Notes: generated by a model from the sequence alone, not told the origin. Positions 20,346 to 31,383 are shown, numbered from the stretch's first letter. The stretch is 64,000 nt of DNA from Gammaproteobacteria bacterium (GCA_002711845.1 PASF01000006.1:124001-188000), one strand, 5' to 3'. Numbers and translations are program-made.

Positions 20346-20852
20346 ATGATTGTTTTTAAAACCAACTACGGTGATATCCAGGTTGAGCTGGATTTTGACA
20401 ACGCCCCGCTGTCAGCAGCGAATTTTCTGGCTTATGCCCGCAGCGGCTTCTACGACGGCACCATCTTTCACCGTGTGATCGACAACTTCATGGTCCAGGG
20501 CGGCGGTTTCGGCTCCGGCATGGAGCAGAAAGACAATGGCGAACCGATTCAGAACGAAGCTGACAACGGCCTGACCAATGACGCCGGTACGCTGGCCATG
20601 GCACGCACCTCGGACCCGCATTCAGCCACTTCACAGTTCTTCATCAATGTCAGCGACAACAGCTTTCTCAACCATAAGAACAAGACCCCGCAGGGCTGGG
20701 GTTATGCGGTGTTCGGCAAGGTGACCGACGGCATGGACGTGGTCAATCGCATAAAACAGTGCAAAACCGGTTATGTGGGCGGCCATCAGGATGTACCATT
20801 GGACGAAGTGGTCATCAAATCAACGGAAGTGACTTACCCGGACACTCTCTGA
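20346..20852 (+). CDS. ppiB: Cyclophilin-type peptidyl-prolyl isomerase B
   Basis: Cytoplasmic cyclophilin (168 aa) catalysing cis-trans isomerisation of X-Pro bonds. No signal peptide. Catalytic and binding segments: [34 protein letters not shown], the [16 protein letters not shown] strand. Diverges from glnS; lpxH begins two bases after its stop, so the two are co-transcribed, as is common in gammaproteobacteria. Confidence 0.97.
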   Translation: MIVFKTNYGDIQVELDFDNAPLSAANFLAYARSGFYDGTIFHRVIDNFMVQGGGFGSGMEQKDNGEPIQNEADNGLTNDAGTLAMARTSDPHSATSQFFINVSDNSFLNHKNKTPQGWGYAVFGKVTDGMDVVNRIKQCKTGYVGGHQDVPLDEVVIKSTEVTYPDTL

Positions 20853-20854
20853 GT

Positions 20855-21652
20855 ATGAGCAACAACGCGAACAAAACCCTGTTTATCTCCGATCTGCATC
20901 TGGATACGGACACGCCGGGCATACTGCAAAGTCTGCTCGCCGTCCTGCACGATCGCGCTGAAGGCGCCGATGCGCTGTATATCCTGGGGGACCTGTTCGA
21001 AGCATGGGTGGGCGACGACGATCAGAGTGATATTGCCGATGCCGTCGCCACCGCCCTGATGTCACTGAGTCAGGCCGGCACGGCGGTTTATCTGATGCAC
21101 GGCAACCGCGATTTTCTGCTTGGCGAGGATTTTGCCGCGCGCTGTGGCGCCACCCTGCTGGCCGACCCGACCGTCATTGAGTGTTACGGCCGGCGCGTGG
21201 CGCTGTCGCATGGCGACAGCCTGTGTACCCGCGACACGGCCTACATGACGTTCCGCAAGCAGATGCGAGATCCGGCATGGCAGCAGGCGTTTCTCGATCG
21301 CCCCCTGCTGGAGCGACACATGGTGGCACAGCAGATCCGCCAGAAAAGCCAGGACGCCAACAGCCACAAAGCCTCCGACATCATGGACGTCACCCATCAG
21401 GAGGTCATCAAGCTGATGGAGAGCCTGCAGGTTGATATCCTCATCCATGGCCACACTCACCGACCCGGCATCCACACCATCCGTCTGCATGATGCCATCA
21501 ATGGCAGTGACGAAGCGGTCCGTATCGTGCTCGGCAGCTGGGATCAGAAGGCCTGGGTACTGGAGTTCAGCCCCGAGGGTTATGCGCTCACGCCCATGGC
21601 GCATCCGCAGCCTGCCGCACCCACCAAACCGGCAAAAGCAGCAAAAGCCTGA
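20855..21652 (+). CDS. lpxH: UDP-2,3-diacylglucosamine diphosphatase LpxH
   Basis: Mn-dependent calcineurin-like phosphoesterase (265 aa) that hydrolyses UDP-2,3-diacylglucosamine to lipid X in lipid A synthesis at the inner membrane. Metal-binding motifs: ISDLHLD, GDLFEAWVGDD, HGNRDF, SHGDSLC and HGHTHRPG. The start is ATG 20855, two bases after the ppiB stop. The C-terminus carries an Ala/Pro/Lys-rich tail that looks dispensable. Confidence 0.95.
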   Translation: MSNNANKTLFISDLHLDTDTPGILQSLLAVLHDRAEGADALYILGDLFEAWVGDDDQSDIADAVATALMSLSQAGTAVYLMHGNRDFLLGEDFAARCGATLLADPTVIECYGRRVALSHGDSLCTRDTAYMTFRKQMRDPAWQQAFLDRPLLERHMVAQQIRQKSQDANSHKASDIMDVTHQEVIKLMESLQVDILIHGHTHRPGIHTIRLHDAINGSDEAVRIVLGSWDQKAWVLEFSPEGYALTPMAHPQPAAPTKPAKAAKA

Positions 21653-21668
21653 GCAGCCCTCAAGACTG

Positions 21669-22124
21669 TCAGGATGATAGCTCGGGGAAATAGCGGATAC
21701 GGTGTGCCTCACACAGTCGCAGTAGCTGCACGTCCATGTCTTCAGCCAGTTCGGGCAGCGACAGATGACGCCATGGCTGGCGAATCTCGACGCCGTACCC
21801 CGACAGATCCTGAATCTGGCGATGGCGCTTTTTCAGCAGACTGTGCAGCCAACTGGCCGGCGACAGGTCCGGATTGCACGGTACCGCCTGGCGCTTGAGG
21901 CCGGCTGCCAGCGTCTGCGCGGAGCGAATGATAAAACGATCGTCCACGATAGGCTGCACCAGCGCCTCAATGCGCTGCAGTACCGCCCGTTTTTCGTCGT
22001 CCGAATAAGCGTTCCAGTCGATCACCTCAAATGCAAAGCGCTTGCAGCCGCGGCAGATGGGGTCACCGACTGAGGTGGTCGAGCAAATGCCGATGCACGG
22101 CGTTTTCACCGGTGCTTGAGTCAT
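21669..22124 (-). CDS. DUF1289 domain protein
   Basis: Protein of unknown function (151 aa). The N-terminal DUF1289 domain has four cysteines (C10, C14, C24, C27; pattern CIGIC...CRGCKR) likely to bind a metal or Fe-S cluster. The rest is a ~90-residue extension without a recognised domain. It faces lpxH tail to tail with a 16-base gap and diverges from acnB. Confidence 0.75.
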   Translation of the reverse strand: MTQAPVKTPCIGICSTTSVGDPICRGCKRFAFEVIDWNAYSDDEKRAVLQRIEALVQPIVDDRFIIRSAQTLAAGLKRQAVPCNPDLSPASWLHSLLKKRHRQIQDLSGYGVEIRQPWRHLSLPELAEDMDVQLLRLCEAHRIRYFPELSS

Positions 22125-22253
22125 AAGTTGTCTCGGTCTGGTTGTCCGTCAACGACGTACAACTGGAAATTTTTGCCATTTTACACTAAAATCAGCACCC
22201 ATTTTTCACCGCTTACCGAATCTATCATCATTACCGTATCAGAGGGGATAACT

Positions 22254-24848
22254 GTGTTAGAAGCATATCGCAAACACGTGGCCGAACGCGCTGACATGGG
22301 CATTGTGCCCAAACCACTGGACGCAGCGCAGGTTGCGGAGCTGGTCGACCTGCTCAAAAGCCCGCCGGCCGGCGAAGAGGAATTCATCCTGGATCTGATC
22401 ACCAACCGCGTGCCGGCTGGCGTTGATGAAGCCGCCTACGTCAAGGCCGGCTTTCTGTCTGCCGTGGCCAAGGGTGAAGTGACCTCCCCCCTGATCGATA
22501 AAAAACACGCCGTCAAACTGTTGGGCACCATGCTGGGTGGCTACAACATCACCACTCTGGTGGACCTGCTGGACGACAAGGAACTGGGCGAAGCGGCTGC
22601 CGAAGAGCTTAAACATACCCTGCTGATGTTTGATGCCTTCCATGACGTGGAAGAAAAAGTCAAAGCCGACAACGCCAATGCCAAGACGCTGATGCAGTCC
22701 TGGGCCGACGCCGAATGGTTCCTGAACAAGCCGGAAGTGCCAAAGAAGCTGACGACCACTGTCTACAAGGTACCCGGCGAAACCAATACCGATGACCTGT
22801 CACCGGCACCCGATGCCTGGTCACGTCCGGACATTCCATTACACGCGCTGGCCATGTACAAGATGCCACGTGAAGGCGTCACCAATGCCGCCGAACAGAT
22901 TGCCGAGCTGAAGAAAAAGGGCCACCCTGTCGCCCTGGTCGGTGACGTCATGGGTACCGGCTCATCACGCAAATCAGCCACCAACTCGGTGCTGTGGAAT
23001 ATCGGTGACGATATCCCCTATATCCCCAACAAGCGCGACGGCGGTATCTGTATCGGTGGCAAGATTGCCCCTATTTTCTTTAACACCATGGAAGATGCCG
23101 GCGCCCTGCCCATTGAATGTGATGTGGAGAACATGAACACCGGCGATGTCATTGATATTTACCCGTACGAAGGTAAAGTGCTGAAACACGGCAGCGATGA
23201 GCGGGTGTGTGACTTTGAGTTGAAAACCGACGTGCTGCTCGACGAAGTGCGCGCCGGTGGCCGTATCCCGCTGATCATCGGTCGTGGCCTGACCGACAAG
23301 GCACGCGCCTCGCTGGGCCTGCCGCACTCCACCGTCTTCCGCATCCCATTCCAGGTTGCCGATAGCGACAAGGGTTTTACCCTGGCCCAGAAAATGGTGG
23401 GCAAGGCCTGTGGCGTCAAGGGCGTGCGCCCGGGCAGCTACTGCGAACCCAAAATGACCACCGTTGGCTCCCAGGACACCACGGGGCCGATGACCCGCGA
23501 CGAGCTGAAAGACCTGGCCTGTCTGGGTTTCTCCGCCGACCTGGTGATGCAGTCCTTCTGTCACACCGCGGCGTATCCCAAACCGGTCGACATCGACACC
23601 CAGCACACCCTGCCTGACTTTATCCAGACCCGTGGCGGTGTGGCACTGCGTCCGGGCGATGGCATCATCCACAGCTGGCTGAACCGCATGCTGCTGCCTG
23701 ACACGGTCGGCACCGGTGGTGACTCTCACACGCGCTTCCCGCTGGGCATTTCCTTCCCGGCCGGTTCCGGCCTGGTGGCCTTTGCTGCTGCGACGGGCGT
23801 GATGCCGCTGGACATGCCGGAATCGGTACTGGTGCGTTTCACCGGCGAGATGCAGCCTGGCATCACCCTGCGTGATCTGGTCAATGCCATTCCGTACGCA
23901 GCCATTCAGTCAGGCGACCTGACCGTGGCCAAGAAAGGCAAAAAGAACATTTTCTCCGGCCGTATTCTGGAGATTGAAGGGCTGCCGGATCTGAAGGTTG
24001 AACAGGCCTTCGAGCTGTCGGATGCTTCCGCCGAGCGTTCTGCTGCTGGCTGCACCATTCGCCTGGGCCAGGAACCGATCATTGAATACTTCAAGTCCAA
24101 TATTGCCCTGCTGCGCTGGATGATCAGTGAAGGGTATGGCGATGCCCGTACGCTGGAGCGTCGTGCCCGTGCCATGGAAGCCTGGCTTGAAGAACCCAAA
24201 TTGATGGAACCGGACGCGGATGCCGAATACCACAAGATCATCGAGATTGACCTGAACGAGATCAAAGAGCCACTGCTGGCCTGTCCCAACGATCCGGATG
24301 ACGTGAAAACATTGTCTGACGTCCAGGGCACCAAGATCGATGAAGTGTTCATTGGTTCGTGCATGACCAACATCGGTCATTTCCGCGCCGCCAGCGAAGT
24401 GCTGAAACAGGTAAAAGGCTCGTTGCCAACTCGCTTGTGGATTTCCCCGCCAACCAAGATGGATCAGCATCAGTTGACCGAAGAAGGTATCTACAGCGTG
24501 TTTGGTGTGGCCGGTGCACGCACGGAAATGCCGGGCTGTTCACTGTGCATGGGTAACCAGGCACGGGTTGCGCCCAGGTCTACAGTGATCTCCACCTCGA
24601 CACGAAACTTCCCGAACCGCCTGGGCGACGGTGCCAATGTTTACCTGGCATCCTCAGAGCTGGCGGCAGTGGCATCGGCGCTGGGCAAGATCCCGACCAT
24701 GGATGAGTACATGTCGTATATGGGTAATGTGAAAACCATGTCGGACAACATCTACCGGTATCTGAACTTTAATGAGATCAAGTCGTACATGGAGGCGGCG
24801 GAGCGTCAGAAGGCGATTCCGGTGACCAACATCGCTAGCGTTGCCTGA
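22254..24848 (+). CDS. acnB: Aconitate hydratase B
   Basis: Bifunctional aconitase B/2-methylisocitrate dehydratase (864 aa; E. coli 865) of the TCA cycle. The 4Fe-4S ligands are in SCMTNIGHF and [15 protein letters not shown]-type and [16 protein letters not shown] regions are present. The start is GTG 22254 ([14 protein letters not shown]), with GAGGGG 6 bases upstream; upstream in-frame codons are leader. AcnB is known to moonlight as an mRNA-binding iron sensor in E. coli. A terminator and then repeat copy 2 follow. Confidence 0.98.
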   Translation: MLEAYRKHVAERADMGIVPKPLDAAQVAELVDLLKSPPAGEEEFILDLITNRVPAGVDEAAYVKAGFLSAVAKGEVTSPLIDKKHAVKLLGTMLGGYNITTLVDLLDDKELGEAAAEELKHTLLMFDAFHDVEEKVKADNANAKTLMQSWADAEWFLNKPEVPKKLTTTVYKVPGETNTDDLSPAPDAWSRPDIPLHALAMYKMPREGVTNAAEQIAELKKKGHPVALVGDVMGTGSSRKSATNSVLWNIGDDIPYIPNKRDGGICIGGKIAPIFFNTMEDAGALPIECDVENMNTGDVIDIYPYEGKVLKHGSDERVCDFELKTDVLLDEVRAGGRIPLIIGRGLTDKARASLGLPHSTVFRIPFQVADSDKGFTLAQKMVGKACGVKGVRPGSYCEPKMTTVGSQDTTGPMTRDELKDLACLGFSADLVMQSFCHTAAYPKPVDIDTQHTLPDFIQTRGGVALRPGDGIIHSWLNRMLLPDTVGTGGDSHTRFPLGISFPAGSGLVAFAAATGVMPLDMPESVLVRFTGEMQPGITLRDLVNAIPYAAIQSGDLTVAKKGKKNIFSGRILEIEGLPDLKVEQAFELSDASAERSAAGCTIRLGQEPIIEYFKSNIALLRWMISEGYGDARTLERRARAMEAWLEEPKLMEPDADAEYHKIIEIDLNEIKEPLLACPNDPDDVKTLSDVQGTKIDEVFIGSCMTNIGHFRAASEVLKQVKGSLPTRLWISPPTKMDQHQLTEEGIYSVFGVAGARTEMPGCSLCMGNQARVAPRSTVISTSTRNFPNRLGDGANVYLASSELAAVASALGKIPTMDEYMSYMGNVKTMSDNIYRYLNFNEIKSYMEAAERQKAIPVTNIASVA

Positions 24849-24868
24849 CGATCTTAAGTTCTTGCGAG

Positions 24869-24917
24869 AAACGGCTCGGGCGGTGGGTATCAACTCACTG
24901 TCCGGGCCGTTTTTTTT
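24869..24917 (+). terminator. Rho-independent terminator of acnB
   Basis: AACGGCTCGGGCGGTG pairs with CACTGTCCGGGCCGTT with few mismatches, followed by a run of T's, 20 bases after the acnB stop. Confidence 0.85.
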
Positions 24918-24961
24918 GTAGCTGCCAACAGGTTATTGTTTGACCAGATTCTATTGGAGTG

Positions 24962-25389
24962 CGGCCCGGGTAGCGGGTAGCAGATCCAGCCCGACCGCCT
25001 CCTTTTGTGATTCACCGGGCGGTGCGGAACTCGACGTCGCGGCTGCGCCGCTCCGGACTCAGACAGTCCTACCGCTTTTTCCGGTGAATCACAAAAGGAG
25101 AAACGCGGCCTGATTGGGCTGAATGCTGCTACCCGCTACCCGGGCCTTGTGCGAGTCTGCGGCAACCATTTCTCTGAGGCCTTGCACGAGGGCCGGGGGG
25201 CGGAGGGAGCGCTGGGAACCAATCAGGCCATGTTTTCTTCTTTGTCCCCGCACCCGATCAGCGGGAGGACTGTCTGAGTCCCGAGCGCCAGCGCCGCGAG
25301 GTCGCCCGTTTTTGAAACCATAGGCGCCCCGCCGGGTGCGGGGGCAAAGAAGATGGCCGGTTCACAGTGTCCCTCCGATTACCGGCCCG
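24962..25389. repeat. Paired-hairpin intergenic repeat, copy 2
   Basis: Second copy of the element at 16088-16558. Unit A (24963-25146) has perfect 21-bp outer arms (24963-24983/25126-25146) and perfect 19-bp inner arms (25000-25018/25081-25099). Unit B (25201-25377) has inner arms 25237-25256/25333-25352 with one mismatch. Hairpin parts are well conserved against copy 1, while the ~55-base spacer between units is not. It lacks the 19-bp terminal inverted repeat of copy 1. It lies between acnB (plus) and a lipoprotein gene (minus). No coding content is credible. Confidence 0.85.
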
Positions 25390-25480
25390 CTCTTCAACAT
25401 GATGCAACCAGCCATCTTGCAGGAATAAAAAGAGTGCCGAAGGACGTGCAGCAACCCCCCGACACTAAAAGGTGAGTTCC

Positions 25481-25834
25481 TTAGCGTTTCTCAACCCAAT
25501 AATCTGTCACCACCCCATCACGTATCTCCAGTGCCAGCGTCTCCGCAGATTCCCGCTCGACGTTGATGTTGAACAACAGAAACAGGCCGATTTCCGACTC
25601 CGACTCCGAGGTGTTGCGATAACGCCATACTTCCATGCCGTTGTCATAGGTGCTCACGCGATCCGGGCTGCCAAAATTGCTGCGTATCCATGCCGCGTCG
25701 GTGCTGCCCACGGTCACCCGGTCCAGCTCCGCCTCACTCCACTGCTGATCGCCGATGCTTTCGCGCGAGTCGACGACAAACAGGCAGCCGGTCATGGTTG
25801 CTGCCACCAGTATCAATGCAAAAAATCTGATCAT
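25481..25834 (-). CDS. Small lipoprotein with SmpA/OmlA (BamE-like) domain
   Basis: 117-residue lipoprotein. The signal MIRFFALILVAATMTGC ends in a lipobox (cysteine 17). The VTVGSTDAAWIRSNFGSPD and MEVWRYR segments resemble the BamE/SmpA fold, but it is not convincingly BamE itself. AAAGGAG lies 9 bases before ATG 25834, fixing the start. Role unknown; likely outer-membrane anchored in the periplasm. Confidence 0.7.
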   Translation of the reverse strand: MIRFFALILVAATMTGCLFVVDSRESIGDQQWSEAELDRVTVGSTDAAWIRSNFGSPDRVSTYDNGMEVWRYRNTSESESEIGLFLLFNINVERESAETLALEIRDGVVTDYWVEKR

Positions 25835-25951
25835 GCGTTTTTCTCCTTTGTTGTTAGAGGCCGAGCCCGTGGTTTTGGCAGGACTCACCTGTGACGTCTG
25901 TTGTCTCCCGTATGGGTTAGCAGCTTCCGTGCCAACCTGAGATAAAACAGT

Positions 25952-26101
25952 ATGTCGTTGTTTTACAATGCGTTAAAAAATCACCTGGGCATTCTGCAAC
26001 GGCGCCAGACACCCCTTTTTCTCAATGCAGACCACCTGTTGGTCAAATCCACCAACATCGCCCACGAACACTTAAGCACTGGCTGGCTGAATGACAACTG
26101 A
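25952..26101 (+). CDS. Possible 49-residue ORF, unrecognised
   Basis: Open frame beginning MSLFYNALKNHLGIL in the 372-base gap before the sugar dehydrogenase. No clear ribosome binding site and no recognised family. It may be chance or a remnant; otherwise the gap 25835-26206 shows nothing definite. Confidence 0.2.
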   Translation: MSLFYNALKNHLGILQRRQTPLFLNADHLLVKSTNIAHEHLSTGWLNDN

Positions 26102-26206
26102 ACCGGCAACGCGATGCACCGCTACATCGGCGCGGCAGAGTGACGTGACGCCGCAGAACCTGAACCCTATACTGAATACCTGCCAACCACGTACTGGGAA
26201 GTCACG

Positions 26207-27445
26207 ATGAAGCGCTGGAACCTGACTCTGAAAAAACCACTGGCGGCGGCCCTGTTGGGCGCCCTGCTGACCTCTGTGTCGACACCGCTGCTGGCGCAGA
26301 ATGAAATCATTCGCGGTGAGCTGCCGCCGATGCCCGAGGTGGACTGGATCGTCGCGCCGGACGGGTATCAGGTGGAGGAGTTCGCCACGGATCTTCAGGT
26401 GGTCTGGACCATCAGGTTCGCGCCCGATGGCCGTATGTTTGTCACCGAACGGCCGGGGCGTGTTCGCATCATTTCGGCAGACGGCGTGATGGATCCGCAG
26501 CCCTGGCTGGCGATTGAGGAACGCATATTCTTTCAGGGCGAAAGTGGCCTGACCGGTCTGGCTTTTCACCCGAATTATCCGGAAGACCCGCGCGTTTATG
26601 TCATGTACACCTATATGACCGACGAAGGGCCGTATAACCGCATCAGTTATTACACTGACAATCAGGGGCGTGCGGGGCAGGAAACCGTCCTTTATGACGA
26701 GCTCGCGGCACAGGCGCGCGGCGGCAGCCACAGCGGCGGTACGTTGCAGTTTGGTGATGACGGCATGCTGTATGTGGCAACCGGTGATGCCTTTGAGCGG
26801 CAGCGCTCCAATGACCTGCAGGACCTGTCAGGCGCCGTTCTACGCATCACGCCCGATGGCGAGGTGCCGGCCGACAATCCCTGGCCTGGCAATCCTATTT
26901 GGGCTCATGGCATGCGCAACCCTCACGGCCTGAGCTGGCAACCGGGCACCGGCAACCTGTTTGCCGGCGACCACGGTCCCACGGGCGAGGACCAGCTGAT
27001 GGCACATGATCGCATCATTGTGCTGCAGGGCGGCCAGCACCATGGCTGGCCGGTGATGGTGGGCGCCATCGGTTCACCCGATTACGTGGATCCGATTCTC
27101 ACGTTTGTGCCCTCTTCGCCACCGGGGGATGTGATGTTCTACAATCATGACCTGATGCCGGCATTAAAGAACGATCTGTTTGTATCCGTGCTGGGTTTCC
27201 AGCCACAGGACAGACAGAACCTGATGCGCATTCGTTTTCAGGATCCCGCAGACCCGACCCGGCCAACCGCCATCGAGCGCTGGTTCAATGATGGTGAAGG
27301 CAACAGTGTCTACGGCCGCCTGCGGGCATTGGCGACCGGTCCTGACGGGGCGTTATATGTCGGCACCAGCAACCACGACGGGCGACAGATGACCGCCAGC
27401 CATCGTGAGCAGCCGGACCGTATTTTGCGCATCACCCCGAGGTAA
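26207..27445 (+). CDS. PQQ-dependent aldose sugar dehydrogenase (GSDH family)
   Basis: Secreted six-bladed beta-propeller dehydrogenase (412 aa) with a Sec signal peptide ending at LLAQ (about residue 31). Family signatures: SGLTGLAFHPNYP, GGSHSGGTLQFG, YVATGDA, HGMRNPHGLSW, GDHGPTGEDQL and the C-terminal GPDGALYVGTS. It resembles E. coli YliI (Asd), which oxidises aldoses with PQQ in the periplasm. No PQQ synthesis genes are in the window. Faces pepN tail to tail with three bases between stops. Confidence 0.88.
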   Translation: MKRWNLTLKKPLAAALLGALLTSVSTPLLAQNEIIRGELPPMPEVDWIVAPDGYQVEEFATDLQVVWTIRFAPDGRMFVTERPGRVRIISADGVMDPQPWLAIEERIFFQGESGLTGLAFHPNYPEDPRVYVMYTYMTDEGPYNRISYYTDNQGRAGQETVLYDELAAQARGGSHSGGTLQFGDDGMLYVATGDAFERQRSNDLQDLSGAVLRITPDGEVPADNPWPGNPIWAHGMRNPHGLSWQPGTGNLFAGDHGPTGEDQLMAHDRIIVLQGGQHHGWPVMVGAIGSPDYVDPILTFVPSSPPGDVMFYNHDLMPALKNDLFVSVLGFQPQDRQNLMRIRFQDPADPTRPTAIERWFNDGEGNSVYGRLRALATGPDGALYVGTSNHDGRQMTASHREQPDRILRITPR

Positions 27446-27448
27446 CGT

Positions 27449-30169
27449 TTACACCAGGCTCTTGCTGACCACTTCGTAGACATCCTTGGACAGCTCCGGC
27501 GCGGCCTGCACGCGTTCAAGCTGCGCCTTCATCAGCTGCTGTCTTGCCGGGCTATACCTTTTCCAGCGTGTCAGCGGCGTCAACAGGCGTGCGGCAATTT
27601 GCGGATTGAGCCGGTTAAGGACGATAACCTGATCAGCAAGGAAGCTATAACCCTCGCCACTGAGGTCGTGGAAATTGACGGCATTCATATTACAGAACGC
27701 GCCGATCAGTGCCCGCACCTTGTTGGGATTGCGGATATCAAACGCCTCGTGCGCCATCAGCGCTTTGACCTGCTGCAACGTGCCAGGGCGCGACGCGGTG
27801 GCCTGCACGCTGAACCATTGATTGACCACCAGCGACTCATGCTGCCAGCGCTGATAGAAGTCTTTAAGTGCCAGCGTTCGCAGCGTCTCGGCTGAGGGTG
27901 CCCGGCTGTTGATCAACAGGCGCAGTGCGGCATCAACATCCGTCATGTTGCCGGCCTCGTCAAACTGCCTGTAGCACACTTCCAGCCAGCCCGGCTCCTG
28001 AGTGCGCACCAGATAGGCCAGGCAGCAGTTTTTCAGGGCACGCCGGGCAATGTTCGCTGCATCCGCACTGTAGGGCGCATCGGACTGGCACAATGCATAG
28101 AGCTCGGCAAACGCCGACGCATGCTCCGTGGCCAGTCTGTCTGCCAGACTCTCCCGTGCCGCATGAATACCATCCACATCGATTTCATCGGACAGTTCAC
28201 CCAGGTAAGCCTCTGATGGCAGGCTCAGTAACTGCGCCAACATGGCCTGATCCAGTTCACCGGCGCCCCGCGCGTCCTCCACGGCACTGCGCAGGACGTT
28301 GCCGACCGCATCGATCAGCCGCGCATCAATATCGGGCTGCTGACCCGACTGCTGCGCTTGCAGCATCTCCTGAATAACAGCGACCGCCAGGTCCTGGGCC
28401 GCACTCCAGCGATTAAAACCGTCGCTGTCGCGGGTCATGATAAACAGCAGCTCATCGCGTGAATAATCAAACTGCAACTTTACCGGCGCAGAAAAACCAC
28501 GCAACAGCGACGGTACGGGCTTGCTGGCGACGCCGTTGAACACAAAGCTCTGCAGCTCCCGGGTCACGTCCAGCACCCGCTCGACAGGCGCTGCCACGCT
28601 GGCCGAGCCCTGTTCGCCGGCCAGCACCAGTGGCAGATCATTACCATCGCTATCCAGCAGCCCCATGCGCAGCGGGATATGCAACGGTTCCTTGTGTGAC
28701 TGCTCCGGGGTCGGCGGGCAGGATTGCCGTACCAGCAATTCGTAGGTCTGGGCCGACGCATCATAGTTGGCGCTGACCTTGAGCTGCGGCGTGCCCGCCT
28801 GCGTGTACCAGCGTCGGAACTGGGTCAGGTCAACACCACTGGCGTCTTCCATGGCCAGCACAAAATCCTCAGTGGTGACGGCCTGGCCATCATGGCGCTG
28901 GAAATACAGATCCGACCCGGCCCGGAAATGATCCGGACCCAGCAATTCACGGATCATGCGCACAACTTCCGCGCCTTTTTCGTAGATGGTCAGGGTGTAG
29001 AAATTGGAAATCTCCATATAGGCGTCAGGTCTCACTGGGTGCGCCATGGGGCCGGCGTCTTCAGCGAACTGGGCGGTACGCAGGAAGCTGACATCCTCCA
29101 CCCGTTTGACCGTGGGCGAACCCATGTCCGCGGAAAATTCCGCATCGCGGAACACCGTAAAGCCTTCCTTGAGACTGAGCTGAAACCAGTCGCGACAGGT
29201 CACCCGGTTGCCCGACCAGTTGTGGAAGTACTCATGCGCCACCACCGCTTCGACACGCTGGAAGGCGAGATCCGTGGTGGTCGCCGGGTTGGCGAGTACG
29301 CAGGAGGTATTAAAAATATTCAGGCCCTTGTTTTCCATGGCGCCCATATTGAAATCATCCACCGCGACAATCATGAAAATATCCAGATCGTACTCGCGGC
29401 CATACACCTCTTCATCCCAGCGCATGGCATGTTTCAGCGATGCCATGGCGTGATCACATTTATCCAGGTCTTTTTCTTCGACGAAAATGCGCAGCGTAAT
29501 ATCGCGCTGCGTGCAGGTCGTGAACCGGTCTTCAATAAACTGCAGATCACCGGCCACCAGCGCAAACAGGTAGCAGGGTTTGCGGAACGGATCTTCCCAG
29601 CTGACCCAGTGCCGGCCGTCATCAAACTCACCATGGGCGATATCGTTGCCATTGGACAACAGGACCGGGTATTTTTGTTTATCAGCAACGATGGTGGTGG
29701 TGAAGACCGACATCACATCGGGCCGGTCCAGGTAGTAGGTAATTTTGCGGAAACCCTCGGCTTCGCATTGCGTGCAGAACATCGTGCGCGACTTGTACAG
29801 CCCTTCCAGGCTGGTATTTTCCTGAGGCTTGATCAGCGTGACGCATTCCAGCACAAAACCCTCGTCCAGCGACTGATCGGCCAGGGCTGACAGCGACCTG
29901 ATGGTCAGCGATTCCTCGCCAATCACATAGTCGTCAGGCGCCAGGTCCCTGCCGTCGATGCGCAGCGACACCAGCGCCATGTCCTGACCGTCCAGCAGCA
30001 GCGAATCCTCACTGTTGTCCACCCGCGCCGGGTTGCGCCGGATCAGCAGTGTCGAGCTGACCCGGGTCTGTGTCTCGCCCAGCTCAAAGTGCAATTCTGT
30101 TTTGTCTATCAGAAAAGCCGGAACGGTGTAGTCTTTCAGAAAAATGGTAGTGGCTTGTGCGTCTCGCAT
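27449..30169 (-). CDS. pepN: Aminopeptidase N (M1 family)
   Basis: Cytoplasmic zinc aminopeptidase (906 aa). The substrate-recognition [12 protein letters not shown] motif and zinc site HEYFHNW with the downstream glutamate in [10 protein letters not shown] are intact, as is the [12 protein letters not shown] segment of PepN. Slightly longer than E. coli PepN (870). Last gene of a nadK-rhomboid-DUF1315-DUF2797-pepN run, each separated by short gaps. Confidence 0.97.
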   Translation of the reverse strand: MRDAQATTIFLKDYTVPAFLIDKTELHFELGETQTRVSSTLLIRRNPARVDNSEDSLLLDGQDMALVSLRIDGRDLAPDDYVIGEESLTIRSLSALADQSLDEGFVLECVTLIKPQENTSLEGLYKSRTMFCTQCEAEGFRKITYYLDRPDVMSVFTTTIVADKQKYPVLLSNGNDIAHGEFDDGRHWVSWEDPFRKPCYLFALVAGDLQFIEDRFTTCTQRDITLRIFVEEKDLDKCDHAMASLKHAMRWDEEVYGREYDLDIFMIVAVDDFNMGAMENKGLNIFNTSCVLANPATTTDLAFQRVEAVVAHEYFHNWSGNRVTCRDWFQLSLKEGFTVFRDAEFSADMGSPTVKRVEDVSFLRTAQFAEDAGPMAHPVRPDAYMEISNFYTLTIYEKGAEVVRMIRELLGPDHFRAGSDLYFQRHDGQAVTTEDFVLAMEDASGVDLTQFRRWYTQAGTPQLKVSANYDASAQTYELLVRQSCPPTPEQSHKEPLHIPLRMGLLDSDGNDLPLVLAGEQGSASVAAPVERVLDVTRELQSFVFNGVASKPVPSLLRGFSAPVKLQFDYSRDELLFIMTRDSDGFNRWSAAQDLAVAVIQEMLQAQQSGQQPDIDARLIDAVGNVLRSAVEDARGAGELDQAMLAQLLSLPSEAYLGELSDEIDVDGIHAARESLADRLATEHASAFAELYALCQSDAPYSADAANIARRALKNCCLAYLVRTQEPGWLEVCYRQFDEAGNMTDVDAALRLLINSRAPSAETLRTLALKDFYQRWQHESLVVNQWFSVQATASRPGTLQQVKALMAHEAFDIRNPNKVRALIGAFCNMNAVNFHDLSGEGYSFLADQVIVLNRLNPQIAARLLTPLTRWKRYSPARQQLMKAQLERVQAAPELSKDVYEVVSKSLV

Positions 30170-30198
30170 ACTCTTGATTACCTCTTGCAGCCGATATG

Positions 30199-31029
30199 TT
30201 ATGAACTGCTTAATTCGACATGATAGCCGGCGTAGCGTCGGACATTGATAACGCCACCATCAAACATCAGATACTGTCCCTTGATGCCCAGCAATGTGCC
30301 TTCCACCAGAGGGTCCTTGTCAAAATTGTAGGACGCGATTTTATCCGGATAACCCTGCACCGGGTAACGGATGGTGATCGGGTCGACCCCGTTCAGCACA
30401 CTGATCGCGTGAAAACCGAAGCGCTGAATCATGTCCTGCAGATCATCGTGGCACAGCGCCAGCAGACGCGCTTTCTCCGCCAGCAGATCGACGTCGCGAT
30501 CACCTTCGCGCAGCATGTCGCGCCAGTTGGTTTTGTCGGCAACATGCTGTTTGAACATGACTTCCAGCGCACCGCTTTGCAGACGGCTTCTGACCCGTAC
30601 TATGGGCAAGGCCTGCACGGCGCCCTGATCAACCCAGCGCGTAGGCACCTGTGTCGCCCGGGTAATGCCCACCTTGATACCGGACGAGTTGGCCAGATAA
30701 ATGATGTGGTCCTGCATGCAGAATTCTTCGCCCCAGGCCGGCTCGCGGCAGGTTCCCTGATCATAGTGGCATTTTTCCGGGTGAATGATGCAGCTGTCGC
30801 ATTGCGCCAGAGACTGGAAACAGGGGTAACAGTAACCGCCGTTAAAACTCTTGTTGGTATTGCGCCCGCAGTGCACGCATTCAATCCTGCCGGTGTAACG
30901 CAGCCTGACGGTTTTGCCCAGTAGTGCATTCATCGGCGTGACGCTGTCTGCCAGCGGCAGACCATAGTCAACCGGGGCCTGCAGGCGACTCTGCATTTTG
31001 CGCATCAGGCCTTGAGCCAGAACATCCAT
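30199..31029 (-). CDS. DUF2797 protein
   Basis: Protein of unknown function (276 aa). Cysteine pairs in [35 protein letters not shown] and GTCREP suggest zinc binding. The ending YHVELSSS follows a beta-rich DUF2797 core ([26 protein letters not shown]). It lies 29 bases before pepN and 45 after the DUF1315 gene. Confidence 0.8.
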   Translation of the reverse strand: MDVLAQGLMRKMQSRLQAPVDYGLPLADSVTPMNALLGKTVRLRYTGRIECVHCGRNTNKSFNGGYCYPCFQSLAQCDSCIIHPEKCHYDQGTCREPAWGEEFCMQDHIIYLANSSGIKVGITRATQVPTRWVDQGAVQALPIVRVRSRLQSGALEVMFKQHVADKTNWRDMLREGDRDVDLLAEKARLLALCHDDLQDMIQRFGFHAISVLNGVDPITIRYPVQGYPDKIASYNFDKDPLVEGTLLGIKGQYLMFDGGVINVRRYAGYHVELSSS

Positions 31030-31074
31030 CCGATGATTTCTCCTGTCTAGAGTCGGTACTGCGCGGTGCTCAGC

Positions 31075-31374
31075 TCAGTGTTTGGTGACATTGATGGGCA
31101 TGACCTGGTCATGATCCTGTTCGGTCGCGGCCGGATCGTCACAGTCGGTTTTTTTCAGCCCGGTGCGATCAATGTAACCAACACGCTGCTGCTCGGGCAG
31201 GTACGCCTCCTCGTAGGCAATGATAGCCTGCAGGCAGGATTCCAGTTGCTCGGCACTGAGCTTGCGACCGTCCGGCCAGCGCCCGAGTTCCACAGCGGTT
31301 TTCAGATTCATGTGTACTTCAGGATTCATCATGGCGAGGATATCCTGCAAAGATTCGATATTTTTGTCAGACAT
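31075..31374 (-). CDS. DUF1315 (YeaC-like) protein
   Basis: Small cytoplasmic protein (99 aa) of the DUF1315 family. MNPEVHMNLKTAVELGRWPDG and LPEQQRVGYIDRTG are the conserved parts. Function unknown; position within the nadK-pepN run is the conserved one. Confidence 0.8.
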   Translation of the reverse strand: MSDKNIESLQDILAMMNPEVHMNLKTAVELGRWPDGRKLSAEQLESCLQAIIAYEEAYLPEQQRVGYIDRTGLKKTDCDDPAATEQDHDQVMPINVTKH

Positions 31375-31383
31375 AGGACTCTC

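Noticed and set aside
28724-29890. 388-codon plus-strand frame inside pepN
   Set aside because: Shadow of pepN, which has all M1 motifs.
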